Origin: Candidatus Agathobaculum pullicola
GTDB taxonomy: Bacteria; Bacillota; Clostridia; Oscillospirales; Butyricicoccaceae
Assembly: GCA_019115085.1 (NCBI GenBank)
Contig: DXEF01000045.1
Span: 1-55,435, forward strand
Length of the DNA stretch: 55,435 nt
Direction: 5' to 3'
In this document: in pieces, positions 9,102 through 18,296 of the stretch
Position numbering within the stretch: position 1 is the first letter of the stretch
How the letters are laid out: the number at the start of each line of letters is the position of its first letter
Notes under the pieces: model-generated
Databases searched by the model: none
Told to the model about the DNA's origin: nothing
What the model saw: only the letters and a program-made list of their open reading frames with translations
Position numbers and translations under genes: made by a program

Positions 9102-10397
9102 ATGGAGAGTGAGCACCGGAAAGCCATCGGTGCGCTGCTTCGCATACTGCACGGATTGGGTTATCGTGTGCGGTGCAGCGGCGGCGTTTTTCTGCGCTGG
9201 TGCGTGTTTGCGGTGGTGATTGGTCTGGTAGTCGGCGCAGTGGGCGCGGCGTTCCATCGGATGCTTGAGTGGGCGGGAGAGACGCGCGCAGCGTATCCTT
9301 GGCTGCTGTATCTGCTGCCGTTTGCGGGCGTGTTTATTGCGTTCTGGTACAGGCGGGCGGATATGCCGCTTGAGCGGGGGACAAATTTCATTCTGACCTC
9401 GGTACGGGAAAACCATCCGGTGCGGCTGCGGCTGGCGCCGAGCATTTTTGTCACCTCGATTCTGACGCATCTGTGCGGCGGTTCGGCCGGCCGTGAGGGC
9501 GCGGCGATTCAGCTCGGCGGCGCGATTTCCGGCAACATCGGACACTGGATGCGGCTGGACGATAAGGACAGCCGTACGATTACTATGTGCGGTATGGCAG
9601 CAGGCTTCGCCGCGCTGTTCGGCACGCCGCTGGCAGCGAGCGTTTTCGCTATGGAGGTTATCAGCGTCGGCGTGATGTACTATGCGGCGCTGTTTCCGTG
9701 TGTGCTCGCGTCGGTGATTGCGCATTATGTGGCGCTTGCCCTTGGCGGCGGGACGACTGAGTTTGCGCTTTCCGGTGTGCCGCAGGAGGTTGAGCCTTTG
9801 CTGCTGGTCAAGCTGGTGCTGTTCGGCGTGGCGTGTGCGGTGCTGAGCGCGGTGGTTTGTATCGCGTTTCACCATATTGGGCACCTTTTCAAAAAGTACA
9901 TACCCAATCCGTATTTGTGCATAGCCATAGGCGGTCTGGTGGTTGTGCTGATGTCTTTGCTGCTCGGCACGCGAGACTATAACGGCGCGGGCATGGAGGT
10001 CATCGAGCGCGCGGTCGCGGGTGAAGCGGAGTACACGGCGTTTTTCATCAAGCTGGTGCTGACCGCCATCACCATCGGTGTGGGCTATAAGGGCGGCGAA
10101 ATTGTGCCGGTACTGTTCATTGGAGCGACGTTTGGCGCAGCTTACGGCGGCTTTTTCGGGCTTGCGCCTTCGTTTGCAGCGGGACTGGGTATGACGGCAG
10201 TGTTCTGCGGCGTGACCAATGCGCCCCTGACCTCGATTCTGCTGGCGTTTGAACTGTTCGGTGGGCAAAGCCTTGCGCTGTTCGCGCTGGTGATTGCCAT
10301 TTCTTATATGCTCAGCGGGTATTACGGCCTGTATAGCGAGCAAAAGATTCTGTATTCCAAACTGCGGCCGCAGTTTATCGACCGCAAGACAAAATAA
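9102..10397 (+). CDS. ClC-family anion channel/antiporter, possibly the fluoride-type branch
   Basis: This is an inner-membrane ClC protein of 431 residues with about ten hydrophobic segments. The central motif is GGSAGREGAAIQLGG (residues ~125-139), carrying the gating glutamate of the GREG signature. The later GMAAGFAALFGTPLAA helix is also typical. The canonical GSGIP selectivity loop is not seen at the expected place, where the sequence reads RGTNFILTS. Loss of that serine loop and a GREG followed by a small residue rather than proline are features of the ClC-F fluoride/proton antiporters. That substrate is therefore plausible but not proven. The ATG has AGGGG about 10 bases upstream; an ATG three codons earlier is the alternative. 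Neighbours give no functional clue. Confidence 0.75.
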   Translation: MESEHRKAIGALLRILHGLGYRVRCSGGVFLRWCVFAVVIGLVVGAVGAAFHRMLEWAGETRAAYPWLLYLLPFAGVFIAFWYRRADMPLERGTNFILTSVRENHPVRLRLAPSIFVTSILTHLCGGSAGREGAAIQLGGAISGNIGHWMRLDDKDSRTITMCGMAAGFAALFGTPLAASVFAMEVISVGVMYYAALFPCVLASVIAHYVALALGGGTTEFALSGVPQEVEPLLLVKLVLFGVACAVLSAVVCIAFHHIGHLFKKYIPNPYLCIAIGGLVVVLMSLLLGTRDYNGAGMEVIERAVAGEAEYTAFFIKLVLTAITIGVGYKGGEIVPVLFIGATFGAAYGGFFGLAPSFAAGLGMTAVFCGVTNAPLTSILLAFELFGGQSLALFALVIAISYMLSGYYGLYSEQKILYSKLRPQFIDRKTK

Positions 10398-10420
10398 CAT
10401 TGCTTCCGGGAGGAAAAGAC

Positions 10421-11077
10421 ATGCACGAATTTAAGGGTGCGATATTCGATATGGACGGCACGCTGCTCGATTCCATGCCGGTGTGGAAGCGGCTGACACA
10501 GGGCTATTTGGCCGAGTTCGGGCTGACGATTACAGACGAGGAGTATGCGGCGTGCGAGGGATTTTCCCAGCCGCAGGTGGCCCAGTATTTTGCAAACCGC
10601 TATCCGGAGCTGCCCGGCGGTGCGCCTGGACTGATGGAGGGAATGGATCGGCTGATTACCACACGCTACGAGACGATCGCCAAGCCGAAGGACGGTGTCA
10701 TCGAATTTCTTGACGGACTGCGCCGCCGCGGGGTGAAGATGGCGATTGCGACGCTCACAGCGCGCCGTCATGCGGAAAAGGCGCTGCGTGACCGGAATAT
10801 GATGGGGTATTTTGAGTTTATGCTGACCATTGAGGATGTGGGCATTTCCAAGTATCAGCCGGATATTTATTTAAAGAGTGCGGAGAAGATGGGGTTTGCG
10901 CCAGCCGATTGTATCGTATTTGAGGATGCACCCTACGCATGCGCCACGGCCAAGCGTGCAGGATTCCGGGTTTGCGGTATGGTGGAGCCTGCCTATGCAG
11001 CGGGGGAAAATGAACTGCGTTCGGTCAGTGATTTTGTAGTGGAACGGTCATATGACGAATTGTGCGGAAAACTGTAA
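10421..11077 (+). CDS. HAD-superfamily phosphatase/phosphoglucomutase-like hydrolase
   Basis: This is a 218-residue soluble HAD hydrolase. Motif I is FDMDGTLLDS (residues ~9-18, both catalytic aspartates present) and motif II is IATLTARR. A conserved lysine (SKYQPD) precedes motif III/IV VFEDAPYA. The helical cap lies between motifs I and II, the class I beta-phosphoglucomutase/phosphatase arrangement. The substrate cannot be read from sequence. The ATG has GGGAGG at a good distance. It lies 23 bases after the ClC gene, so the pair may be co-transcribed. Confidence 0.8.
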   Translation: MHEFKGAIFDMDGTLLDSMPVWKRLTQGYLAEFGLTITDEEYAACEGFSQPQVAQYFANRYPELPGGAPGLMEGMDRLITTRYETIAKPKDGVIEFLDGLRRRGVKMAIATLTARRHAEKALRDRNMMGYFEFMLTIEDVGISKYQPDIYLKSAEKMGFAPADCIVFEDAPYACATAKRAGFRVCGMVEPAYAAGENELRSVSDFVVERSYDELCGKL

Positions 11078-11085
11078 GAAAGGGC

Positions 11086-11114
11086 TTGCAATCTCGTTTT
11101 TAATCCCGTACACT
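11086..11114 (+). promoter_or_regulatory. Probable promoter of the MATE-luxS operon
   Basis: TTGCAA, a 17-base spacer and TACACT precede the operon. The -10 is weak (4 of 6), and an overlapping TATATA could serve instead. Confidence 0.5.
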
Positions 11115-11136
11115 ATATAGCGAGAGAAAAAAGGCG

Positions 11137-11171
11137 GCTGCGCCGGACATGTTCCGGTGCGGCTTCATTTT
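11137..11171 (+). terminator. Leader hairpin, possible attenuator, ahead of the MATE-luxS operon
   Basis: GCTGCGCCGGA pairs with TTCCGGTGCGGC across a tiny loop, followed by TTCATTTT. It lies between the promoter and the start codon, so it may partly terminate transcription before the exporter gene. The T-tract is interrupted, so efficiency is uncertain. Confidence 0.45.
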
Positions 11172-11189
11172 GGTTAGGGGGAATGAATT

Positions 11190-12578
11190 TTGGAAGAACA
11201 AAATAAGATGGGTACGGCGAGCATGGGACCGCTGATTTTCTCTATGGCATTGCCGGCGATGATCTCTATGATCATCAATGCGTTGTACAATATCGTAGAC
11301 AGCATCTTCGTTGCGCAGTATTCGCAGAGTGCGCTGGCGGCGGTTTCGCTGGTGTTTCCGCTGCAAACGCTGGTTGTGGCAATCGGCGTGGGCACCGGCG
11401 TGGGCGTCAACTCGCTGATTGCGCGTCGACTGGGTGAAAAGCGCCGTCTGCATGCAAATTCGGCGGCGGAACACGGCATCGCGTTGTCCGTGATTGGCGG
11501 CATCGTGTTTCTCGTACTGGGCTTTGGCTTGTCAGGTGTGTTCGTGCGCGCGTTCGGCGCGGCGGAGGATGTTACCGTGCAGGCCATTCAGTATTCGCAT
11601 ATTGCGGTTGGCCTGAGCATTTTCGTTATGATTTCCATGATGTGCGAAAAGCTGCAGCAGTCGACCGGCAACATGATTATCCCGATGTGTCAGGGTTTGG
11701 CAGGTGCAATCATTAATATCATTCTGGACCCGTTGATGATTTTTGGCATTGGTCCGTTCCCGGAGATGGGCGTGCGCGGCGCGGCGCTGGCAACCGTTAT
11801 CGGACAGATTTTTGGTATGCTGATCGGATTGTGGGGCGTATTTGTCCATCAAAAGGTTCTGCAGGTGAAAATGCAGGAATTTAAGTGGCGCATTCAGACG
11901 GTCAAGGACATTTATCGCGTTGGCTTGCCGGGTATTGTCATGCAGAGCGTAGTATCCGTGATGACGGCGGGCATGAATGCAATACTGATTGGTTTTTCGC
12001 AGACTGCGGTCAATGTGCTGGCAGTATATTTCAAATTGCAGACCTTTGTGTTTATGCCTGTGTTTGGCTTGAACCAGGGCGCGCTGCCGGTCATGGGCTA
12101 CAATTACGGCGCGCGCAACAAAAAGCGTCTGTTCGGCGCGTATAAAATCACACTTACCGCAGCTGTCGTTATCATGTTTATCGGTCTGCTCCTGTTCCAG
12201 GTCTTTGCAGAGCAGATGCTGATGATGTTTGTGGACCGCACCGACGCGGCTGCGATCGACGATATGATCTCGGTCGGTATACCGGCCCTCAAGACCATCA
12301 GCTTGTCCTTCCTTGGCGCGGCCTTTGGTATCATCAATTCCACGCTGTTTCAGGCGACAGCCCGCGGCATGAACAGTTTGATCGTATCGGTCTGCCGTCA
12401 GCTCGTCATCATTCTGCCGGCGGCATGGCTGCTCGGGCAATGGAGGGGATTGGATGCCATTTGGTATTCGTTCCCGATTGCGGAAATTGCTGCATTTTTC
12501 ATTTCGTATGTGCTGCTATGGCGTGAGTATTGCACAGAATTGCGGTATCTTGGAGCTGAAAAGGAGAGAATAATATGA
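11190..12578 (+). CDS. MATE-family efflux transporter (upstream of luxS)
   Basis: This is a multidrug/toxin extrusion family protein of 462 residues with about twelve membrane helices in two six-helix halves. The N-terminal half carries ALPAMISMIINALYNIVDSIFV and the GVGVNSLIARRLGEK loop, both typical of the DinF/NorM-like branch that uses ion gradients for export. The start is a TTG 7-8 bases after TAGGGGG. The nearby ATG is out of frame. The stop codon overlaps the luxS start as ATGA, so the two proteins are translationally coupled. The exported compound is unknown. The coupling to luxS allows, but does not show, a role in releasing a LuxS-derived metabolite. Confidence 0.88.
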   Translation: MEEQNKMGTASMGPLIFSMALPAMISMIINALYNIVDSIFVAQYSQSALAAVSLVFPLQTLVVAIGVGTGVGVNSLIARRLGEKRRLHANSAAEHGIALSVIGGIVFLVLGFGLSGVFVRAFGAAEDVTVQAIQYSHIAVGLSIFVMISMMCEKLQQSTGNMIIPMCQGLAGAIINIILDPLMIFGIGPFPEMGVRGAALATVIGQIFGMLIGLWGVFVHQKVLQVKMQEFKWRIQTVKDIYRVGLPGIVMQSVVSVMTAGMNAILIGFSQTAVNVLAVYFKLQTFVFMPVFGLNQGALPVMGYNYGARNKKRLFGAYKITLTAAVVIMFIGLLLFQVFAEQMLMMFVDRTDAAAIDDMISVGIPALKTISLSFLGAAFGIINSTLFQATARGMNSLIVSVCRQLVIILPAAWLLGQWRGLDAIWYSFPIAEIAAFFISYVLLWREYCTELRYLGAEKERII

Positions 12579-13033
12579 AACGTATTGCAAGCTTTGAAGT
12601 CAATCATGATAAGCTCAAACCGGGCATGTATACCTCCCGCATTGACGGAGATGTGACAACCTATGATATCCGCATGGTGTATCCCAATGCGGGTACCTAC
12701 ATCCAGCCTGCGGCGGGACACACATTCGAGCATCTGTTTGCCACTTATGCGCGCAACTCGCGCTTTGCCGAGCATATCATCTATTGCGGGCCCATGGGCT
12801 GCCAGACCGGATTTTATTTTCTGGTGCGGGATTTGGTGCCTGCGGACGCCATTGAACTGGTGCGTGAGACGATGGATTTTGTTGCCGCTTACGAGGGCGA
12901 GATTCCCGGCGCGAGCCGTATCGAATGTGGCAACTATCTGCTGCATGATTTGGCGGGGGCGAAGGCGCTGGCTGCGTCCATGATTCCGGTACTGAAGGAC
13001 TGGACGGAAGAAAATTTGGTATACGAAAAATAA
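12575..13033 (+). CDS. luxS: S-ribosylhomocysteine lyase LuxS
   Basis: LuxS cleaves S-ribosylhomocysteine to homocysteine and DPD, the precursor of autoinducer-2, in the activated methyl cycle. The 152-residue protein is of family length. The zinc ligands His49 and His53 sit in HTFEHL and Cys118 in ECGNYLLHDL. The catalytic cysteine is in GCQTGFY (Cys76). AAGGAG lies well placed inside the end of the MATE gene. It overlaps that gene by four bases, which is an uncommon partner for luxS. A promoter for rpmE begins immediately downstream, and no terminator separates them. Confidence 0.95.
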   Translation: MKRIASFEVNHDKLKPGMYTSRIDGDVTTYDIRMVYPNAGTYIQPAAGHTFEHLFATYARNSRFAEHIIYCGPMGCQTGFYFLVRDLVPADAIELVRETMDFVAAYEGEIPGASRIECGNYLLHDLAGAKALAASMIPVLKDWTEENLVYEK

Positions 13034-13036
13034 TGC

Positions 13037-13065
13037 TTGCATTTTGTCGCGTAATATGGTATCAT
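13037..13065 (+). promoter_or_regulatory. Promoter of rpmE
   Basis: TTGCAT, a 17-base spacer and TATCAT lie directly after the luxS stop, giving a leader of roughly 50 bases before rpmE. Confidence 0.75.
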
Positions 13066-13121
13066 ATACTTAAAACTGCAAGAGAAATTTTGTGATTTCC
13101 CGTGGAAAGAGGTGAAACAAC

Positions 13122-13325
13122 ATGAAACAGGGCATCCATCCCGAGTACAAGCAGACCACGATCCGCTGTGCCTGCGGCAATGTCATTGAGACCGGCTCCA
13201 CTAAGGAGAATATCGTCGTTGACGTTTGCTCCAAGTGCCACCCCTTCTTCACGGGCAAGCAGAAGCTGGTAGACACCGGCGGACGTGTTGATCGCTTCAA
13301 GAAGCGTTTCAATCTGGACAAGTAA
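13122..13325 (+). CDS. rpmE: Large ribosomal subunit protein bL31 (zinc-binding form)
   Basis: This is a 67-residue ribosomal protein of the 50S subunit. It starts MKQGIHPEY and has four cysteines (16, 18, 36, 39, as CACG and CSKCHPFF) that identify the zinc-binding C+ type. This contrasts with the zinc-independent paralog used during zinc shortage. AAAGAGGTG precedes the ATG. The gene has its own promoter and a strong terminator, so it is monocistronic. Confidence 0.96.
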   Translation: MKQGIHPEYKQTTIRCACGNVIETGSTKENIVVDVCSKCHPFFTGKQKLVDTGGRVDRFKKRFNLDK

Positions 13326-13328
13326 GAG

Positions 13329-13377
13329 AAAGCCATCGAAACGGTTGCTGAAGAAGCGCGTTTCGGTGGCTTTTCCG
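13329..13377 (+). terminator. Terminator after rpmE
   Basis: AAGCCATCGAAAC pairs with GTTTCGGTGGCTT (one G-U), followed by TTTTCCGTTTT. A strong intrinsic terminator. Confidence 0.85.
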
Positions 13378-13433
13378 TTTTAAACCCGCCCGCCTACATG
13401 CGGGCACGCCCCGGAGAGGGGAGGAATAACACA

Positions 13434-14720
13434 ATGACTGAACTGGAAAATAAAACGCAGGCTGAGCGCGCGGTGCTGGTCGGGCTGTCCTGCCCGTCGT
13501 TTAACACGCAGCAAGATGCGGATGAGCGCACGATGGACGAGCTGCGCGCGCTGGCCGAGACTGCGGGCGCGGAAGCGGTCGCGATGACCTTGCAGCGCCG
13601 TCCCGCACCGGACGCGCGCACCTTTATCGGCGAGGGCAAGGCGGAGGAAGTGCGGCAGCTCGCGGAAGCCAATGAGGCGACGCTCGTGCTGTTTGACAAC
13701 GAGCTGTCGCCGTCGCAGACGCGCAATCTGGAGGAATTGACCAAATGCACCGTGCTTGACCGCTCGGCGCTCATTCTGGATATCTTCGCGCAGCGTGCCC
13801 GCACGGGCGAAGGCAAGCTGCAAGTAGAGCTTGCGCAGTATCAGTATATCCTGCCGCGTCTGGCCGGCATGTGGACGCATCTGGTGCGCCAGACCGCGGG
13901 CGGCGGCAAAAGCCCGATTGGTACGCGCGGTCCGGGTGAGACGCAGCTTGAAACCGACCGCCGTCACATCCGCAAGCGTATTGACAAACTCAAAGCGGAG
14001 TTGGAACAGGTGCGGCAGGTGCGCGCGGTGCAGCGCCGTCAGCGGAAAAAGACCGAGCTGCCGTTGGTTGCCATTGTTGGTTATACCAACGCGGGCAAGT
14101 CCACGCTGCTCAACCAGCTAACCGGCGCGGGCATTGAGGCCAACGACCGCCTGTTCGATACGCTCGACCCGACCACGCGCAAAAAGCGCATTTCGGACAC
14201 ACAGGAAATTCTGCTGAGCGACACGGTCGGCTTTATTCGCAAGCTGCCGCACCATCTGGTCAGTGCGTTTAAGGCGACGCTCGAGGAGCTGGCGTATGCC
14301 GACCTTTTGCTGCATGTCGTGGACGTGTCGGACGAGGATTGGCGCATACAAGCCGAGACGGTCGAGGGCGTTATCGCACAGCTGGGGGCGCAGGAAATCC
14401 CGCGTCTGATGGTTTATAACAAGGCGGATAAGTGCGCGCCGGAGGCGCTGCCGTTTTTCCGTCCGGATGAAGGCGTTGCCATTTCTGCAAAGACCGGCGA
14501 GGGCATGGATGCGTTGCTGGCGACCATTGAGCATGCGCTCGGGCGCGGAAAGCATCGCGTCAAGCTGCTGATCCCCTATGCGGACGGTGCAGTGCTCGAT
14601 ATGCTGCACCGGGAGGCACAGATGGAATCGACCGAGTACGCGGCGGAGGGTACGCTGGTCGAGGCGATTGTGGACGATAAGACTTACGGCCGTGTGGCGG
14701 ACTATCTGGTCGAGGAATAA
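13434..14720 (+). CDS. hflX: GTPase HflX
   Basis: HflX is a ribosome-associated GTPase that splits stalled or heat-damaged 70S ribosomes. The 428-residue protein has an N-terminal HflX domain ending in the glycine-rich GGGKSPIGTRGPGE linker. The G domain follows: G1 GYTNAGKST (~216-224), G3 DTVGFIRKLP, G4 NKAD. The ATG is preceded by GGGGAGGA; an earlier in-frame start lacks any ribosome-binding site. It is followed at 35 bases by the YigZ-family gene, so the two may form an operon. Confidence 0.94.
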   Translation: MTELENKTQAERAVLVGLSCPSFNTQQDADERTMDELRALAETAGAEAVAMTLQRRPAPDARTFIGEGKAEEVRQLAEANEATLVLFDNELSPSQTRNLEELTKCTVLDRSALILDIFAQRARTGEGKLQVELAQYQYILPRLAGMWTHLVRQTAGGGKSPIGTRGPGETQLETDRRHIRKRIDKLKAELEQVRQVRAVQRRQRKKTELPLVAIVGYTNAGKSTLLNQLTGAGIEANDRLFDTLDPTTRKKRISDTQEILLSDTVGFIRKLPHHLVSAFKATLEELAYADLLLHVVDVSDEDWRIQAETVEGVIAQLGAQEIPRLMVYNKADKCAPEALPFFRPDEGVAISAKTGEGMDALLATIEHALGRGKHRVKLLIPYADGAVLDMLHREAQMESTEYAAEGTLVEAIVDDKTYGRVADYLVEE

Positions 14721-14755
14721 CGCGCAAACAAAGCTGCGCAAAACGGGGATACACC

Positions 14756-15391
14756 ATGGAAAAGGACTATTTTGTGCCCTTTGCCGCGTATGGCGAGGAT
14801 AAATTTGAAGAAAAACGCTCCAAGTTCACCGGACGGCTGTGGCGCGTGGAGACAGCGGAGGAAGCGGTTTCACGCATCAAGGAAATGCGCGAAACCTATT
14901 GGGATGCAACGCACAATTGCTATGCCTATATCCTGCGTGAGGGCAATGTCATGCGCTATTCGGATGACGGCGAGCCGCAGGGCACGGCGGGCATGCCGAT
15001 TCTGGATGTGCTGCGGCACGAACAGCTGGAAAATTGTCTGTGCGTGGTCACGCGCTATTTCGGCGGTGTATTGCTGGGCACGGGCGGGCTGGTGCGCGCT
15101 TATACCAAGGGCGCGCAAATCGCGGTCGCGGCGGCGGGTGTGCAGCGCATGAGCCTGTTTTCGGTCGCGCTGATTGTGTTCCCATATAACCTATATGAAA
15201 TGGTGCTGCATCTGCTGCCGGATTACGACTGTGCTGCCGAACAGACTGATTTCGGGGCGGATGTGACGCTGACCGTAACCTTGCCCGCAGGCGGAGAGGA
15301 GCGGCTCAATGCCGCGCTTGCCGAAGCGACCGCAGGACAGGTGTACGCTGAGGTAATGGAAACGCGCTTTATGGGAAGACGTGTAAAATAA
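14756..15391 (+). CDS. YigZ/IMPACT family protein
   Basis: A 211-residue protein of the UPF0029/IMPACT family. The N-terminal part contains the family signatures SKFTGRLWRV, THNCYAYIL, DDGEPQGTAG and RYFGGVLLGTGGLVRAY. The C-terminal part matches the DUF1949 ferredoxin-like fold in position and size. The bacterial proteins are proposed to bind RNA or ribosome-associated factors, but the biochemical role is unsettled. The ribosome-binding site is weak (GGGGAT), consistent with coupling to hflX upstream. Confidence 0.88.
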   Translation: MEKDYFVPFAAYGEDKFEEKRSKFTGRLWRVETAEEAVSRIKEMRETYWDATHNCYAYILREGNVMRYSDDGEPQGTAGMPILDVLRHEQLENCLCVVTRYFGGVLLGTGGLVRAYTKGAQIAVAAAGVQRMSLFSVALIVFPYNLYEMVLHLLPDYDCAAEQTDFGADVTLTVTLPAGGEERLNAALAEATAGQVYAEVMETRFMGRRVK

Positions 15392-15494
15392 AGTGAAAAA
15401 AATTGCCCTGAAAAAAAGGATTTTGCCGATGGAGTCGGTATAGAACAAATAGACGAATTTTTTTGATGACAGAAAGCGGGGAGGCGCGCACCGT

Positions 15495-16496
15495 ATGACA
15501 ATTCGGGAACAGCAGGAGCAGCGGGAGCACTTGACGCTGGCGTCGTGGGCGACCTTTGCGGATGGTTCTCAGGGACGGCAGCGCGAAATGGAGCCGTGCG
15601 CCTATCGCACCTGCTTTCAGCGCGACCGTGACCGTATCATTCACTCCAAGGCGTTTCGGCGGCTCAGCCATAAAACGCAGGTGTTTATCTCACCAGAAGG
15701 GGATCACTACCGCGCCCGCCTGACGCATACACTGGAGGTGTCGCAGATTGCGCGCACGATTGCGCGCGCGCTGCGGCTCAATGAGGATTTGACCGAGGCG
15801 ATTGCACTGGGGCATGATCTGGGACACACGCCGTTCGGTCATGCGGGTGAGCGCGCGCTGGCGGAGGTGTGTCCGTTCGGGTTTCGGCATAATGAGCAGA
15901 GCCTGCGCATGGTGGATTTGATTGAGGACCTAAATCTGACGCAGGAGGTGCGCGACGGCATCATCTGTCATACGGGCGCGAAAAAAGCGGACACGCCCGA
16001 GGGGCGCATCATCCATTATGCCGACCGCATTGCCTATATCAATCATGATATTGACGACGCGATGCGCGGTGGTCTTATCAAAAGCGCGGATATCCCGCAG
16101 TATCTGCGCCGTAGACTGGGGGACAGCCACGGCAAGCGCATTGATACCATGGTCACGGCGATGATCGAATACGGAACGGCGCATCAGGAAATCGGCATGG
16201 ATGAACAGGTGCATGACGATATGATGGAGCTGCGCCAGTTTATGTTCGACCATGTGTACCACGGCGCTGGGGCCCAGCGTGAGGAGATGCGCGCCAAGAC
16301 GATGCTGCGTGGTCTGTATGAATACTTTGTAGCCCATCCGGACGAGTTGCCGGGGGATTATTTTGTGCTCATGACACGCGGGGAGCCGCTCGAGCGCGTG
16401 GTATGCGACTATATCGCGTGCATGACCGACCGATACTCGATTTCGGTTTACACAAAATTATTTATTCCGAAGAGCTGGAATAAGATTGAAGGGTAA
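15495..16496 (+). CDS. dgt: Deoxyguanosinetriphosphate triphosphohydrolase-like HD protein
   Basis: Members hydrolyse dNTPs to the deoxynucleoside and triphosphate, controlling nucleotide pools. The 333-residue protein has the metal-binding HD motifs: RLTHTLEVSQ (His), LGHDLGHTPFGH (HD pair) and the later YADRIAYINHDIDDA aspartate. RDRDRIIHSKAFRRL near the N-terminus is a dGTPase hallmark. GGGGAGG precedes the ATG. It lies directly before dnaG and rpoD, the usual order in many Clostridia, suggesting a replication-linked operon. The real substrate preference is not readable. Confidence 0.88.
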   Translation: MTIREQQEQREHLTLASWATFADGSQGRQREMEPCAYRTCFQRDRDRIIHSKAFRRLSHKTQVFISPEGDHYRARLTHTLEVSQIARTIARALRLNEDLTEAIALGHDLGHTPFGHAGERALAEVCPFGFRHNEQSLRMVDLIEDLNLTQEVRDGIICHTGAKKADTPEGRIIHYADRIAYINHDIDDAMRGGLIKSADIPQYLRRRLGDSHGKRIDTMVTAMIEYGTAHQEIGMDEQVHDDMMELRQFMFDHVYHGAGAQREEMRAKTMLRGLYEYFVAHPDELPGDYFVLMTRGEPLERVVCDYIACMTDRYSISVYTKLFIPKSWNKIEG

Positions 16497-16529
16497 AAAA
16501 TCCGGCTATCCTACAAAGGAGGTGGGCGA

Positions 16530-18296
16530 ATGGCGTTTGACCGTGTATTTCTGGATGAATTATCCGCGCGAAACGATATTGTGGATGTCGTGTCCCAATA
16601 TGTGCATCTGAAAAAGAGCGGCGCAAATTATTTTGGCCTTTGCCCCTTCCATAATGAAAAAACGCCGTCCTTTTCGGTTTCGCCGGATAAGCAGATTTTT
16701 CACTGCTTCGGCTGTGGCGCGGGCGGCGGGGTGATTACCTTCACCATGAAGGCCGAAGGATTGGAGTTTCCCGATGCGGTGCGCTATCTGGCCGCACGCG
16801 CGGGAATGGAAGTGCCTGAACAGGGGGAGGCTGATCGACAGGCAGCCCGCCACCGCGACCGGCTGTACGCGTTGTGTAAAGACGCGGCGCGGTTTTACTA
16901 TGATACACTGTGGCAGCCGGAGAACCGCGTGGCACAGCAGTATTTTCTCGGGCGCGGCTTGCACCGGCGCACGATGAACCGATTTGGGCTGGGGTATGCG
17001 CCCGACTCGTTCCACGCGTTGCTCGATGCGATGACTGCGAAGGGCTATACGCGGGAGGAGATGCTGGACGCAGGGCTGCTCAGTCGCAGCGAAAAGGGTC
17101 GTGTATACGACCGTTTCCGTGGACGCGTGATGTTTCCCATCATTGATGTGCGCGGCAATGTGATTGCGTTCGGCGGGCGCGTGCTGGATGATTCCAAACC
17201 AAAGTATCTCAACTCGCCCGAAACGCCGATTTTTCACAAGAGCCGCAATCTGTTTGCGCTTAACCTGTCCAAGACCACGAAAAACGGGTATTTTATTCTC
17301 GCGGAAGGCTATATGGACGTGATTGCGCTGCATCAGGCCGGATTTGACTGCGCGGTGGCTTCACTCGGCACTTCGCTGACCGAGGAGCAGGCGCGCATCA
17401 TTGCCCGCCATACGGAGCGCATCGTGATTTCCTACGACGCGGACGGAGCGGGGCAGGCGGCGGCGCAGCGCGCGATTGACATTTTGAAAAAATGCGATTT
17501 GCAGGTCAAGGTGCTCAAAATTCCGGGCGCGAAAGACCCGGATGAGTTCATTAAGACCAAGGGGGCGGATGCGTTCCGCGCGCTTATCGAGCGCAGCGAG
17601 GACCACAACGCTTACCGACTGGAACAAATTGCAGCGAGATACGATTTGGAAGATGACGAGGCACGTGTGCTGTTTCTGCGGGACGCGGCGCGTATGCTTG
17701 CCGGTATTGAAAGCAGCATCGAGCGAGAAGTATATGCGGGGCGCGCGGCCAAGATGGCGGGCGTGACCGCCGAGGCGATGAATGTAGAGGTGCGGCGTGA
17801 GCTGAATATCCGGCGTAAACGGCAAAAGGCCGCCGAGCGGCGTGAGATTCGCTCGCCGGTCGTTATGGCGCAGCCTAAGGACCGAACGCTTGCCTATACG
17901 GATGTCAAATCCGCCAAGGCCGAGGAGAACGTGCTGCGTCTGCTGTTCTACGATCAGAAGCTGGCAGCGGGATTGGAAAAAGAATTGCCGCCGGCGTGGT
18001 TTTCCGCGCCCGTGCTGCGTAAGATATATGAGCGCGTGCTCGCGCTCGACCGGGAGGGACAAATGGTGGATATCCTGCCCTTTGAGGGGTGGCTGGAGGC
18101 AAATGAGATGAGTCTGCTGTCCGCGATTCTCGATCAGGGCATCCCACCGGGCGAACATCGACAGGAAATGCAGGAATACATAAACACGATACGAATGCAG
18201 CGCGTCAGAGAAGGGAAGATTACCGAAGAAGGTGAGGATCCGCTGCTGACCTTTGGACGAATAAAAAAACAAAACGCGGGAGGACAAACGATATGA
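16530..18296 (+). CDS. dnaG: DNA primase
   Basis: DnaG synthesises RNA primers at the replication fork. The 588-residue protein has the N-terminal CHC2 zinc ribbon (Cys38, His41, Cys59, Cys62), then the RNA polymerase core. The TOPRIM motif ILAEGYMDV begins at ~255, followed by ISYDADGAG with the metal-binding aspartates. The C-terminal part is the helical helicase-interaction domain. AAGGAGGTG sits just before the ATG. The stop overlaps the rpoD start as ATGA, giving tight coupling of primase and housekeeping sigma factor, as in the macromolecular synthesis operon, here without rpsU. Confidence 0.96.
   Translation: MAFDRVFLDELSARNDIVDVVSQYVHLKKSGANYFGLCPFHNEKTPSFSVSPDKQIFHCFGCGAGGGVITFTMKAEGLEFPDAVRYLAARAGMEVPEQGEADRQAARHRDRLYALCKDAARFYYDTLWQPENRVAQQYFLGRGLHRRTMNRFGLGYAPDSFHALLDAMTAKGYTREEMLDAGLLSRSEKGRVYDRFRGRVMFPIIDVRGNVIAFGGRVLDDSKPKYLNSPETPIFHKSRNLFALNLSKTTKNGYFILAEGYMDVIALHQAGFDCAVASLGTSLTEEQARIIARHTERIVISYDADGAGQAAAQRAIDILKKCDLQVKVLKIPGAKDPDEFIKTKGADAFRALIERSEDHNAYRLEQIAARYDLEDDEARVLFLRDAARMLAGIESSIEREVYAGRAAKMAGVTAEAMNVEVRRELNIRRKRQKAAERREIRSPVVMAQPKDRTLAYTDVKSAKAEENVLRLLFYDQKLAAGLEKELPPAWFSAPVLRKIYERVLALDREGQMVDILPFEGWLEANEMSLLSAILDQGIPPGEHRQEMQEYINTIRMQRVREGKITEEGEDPLLTFGRIKKQNAGGQTI

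Noticed and set aside
9060..10400. 446-codon minus-strand frame opposite the ClC gene
   Set aside because: Gln/Arg/His-rich shadow of a conserved membrane protein; no own signals.
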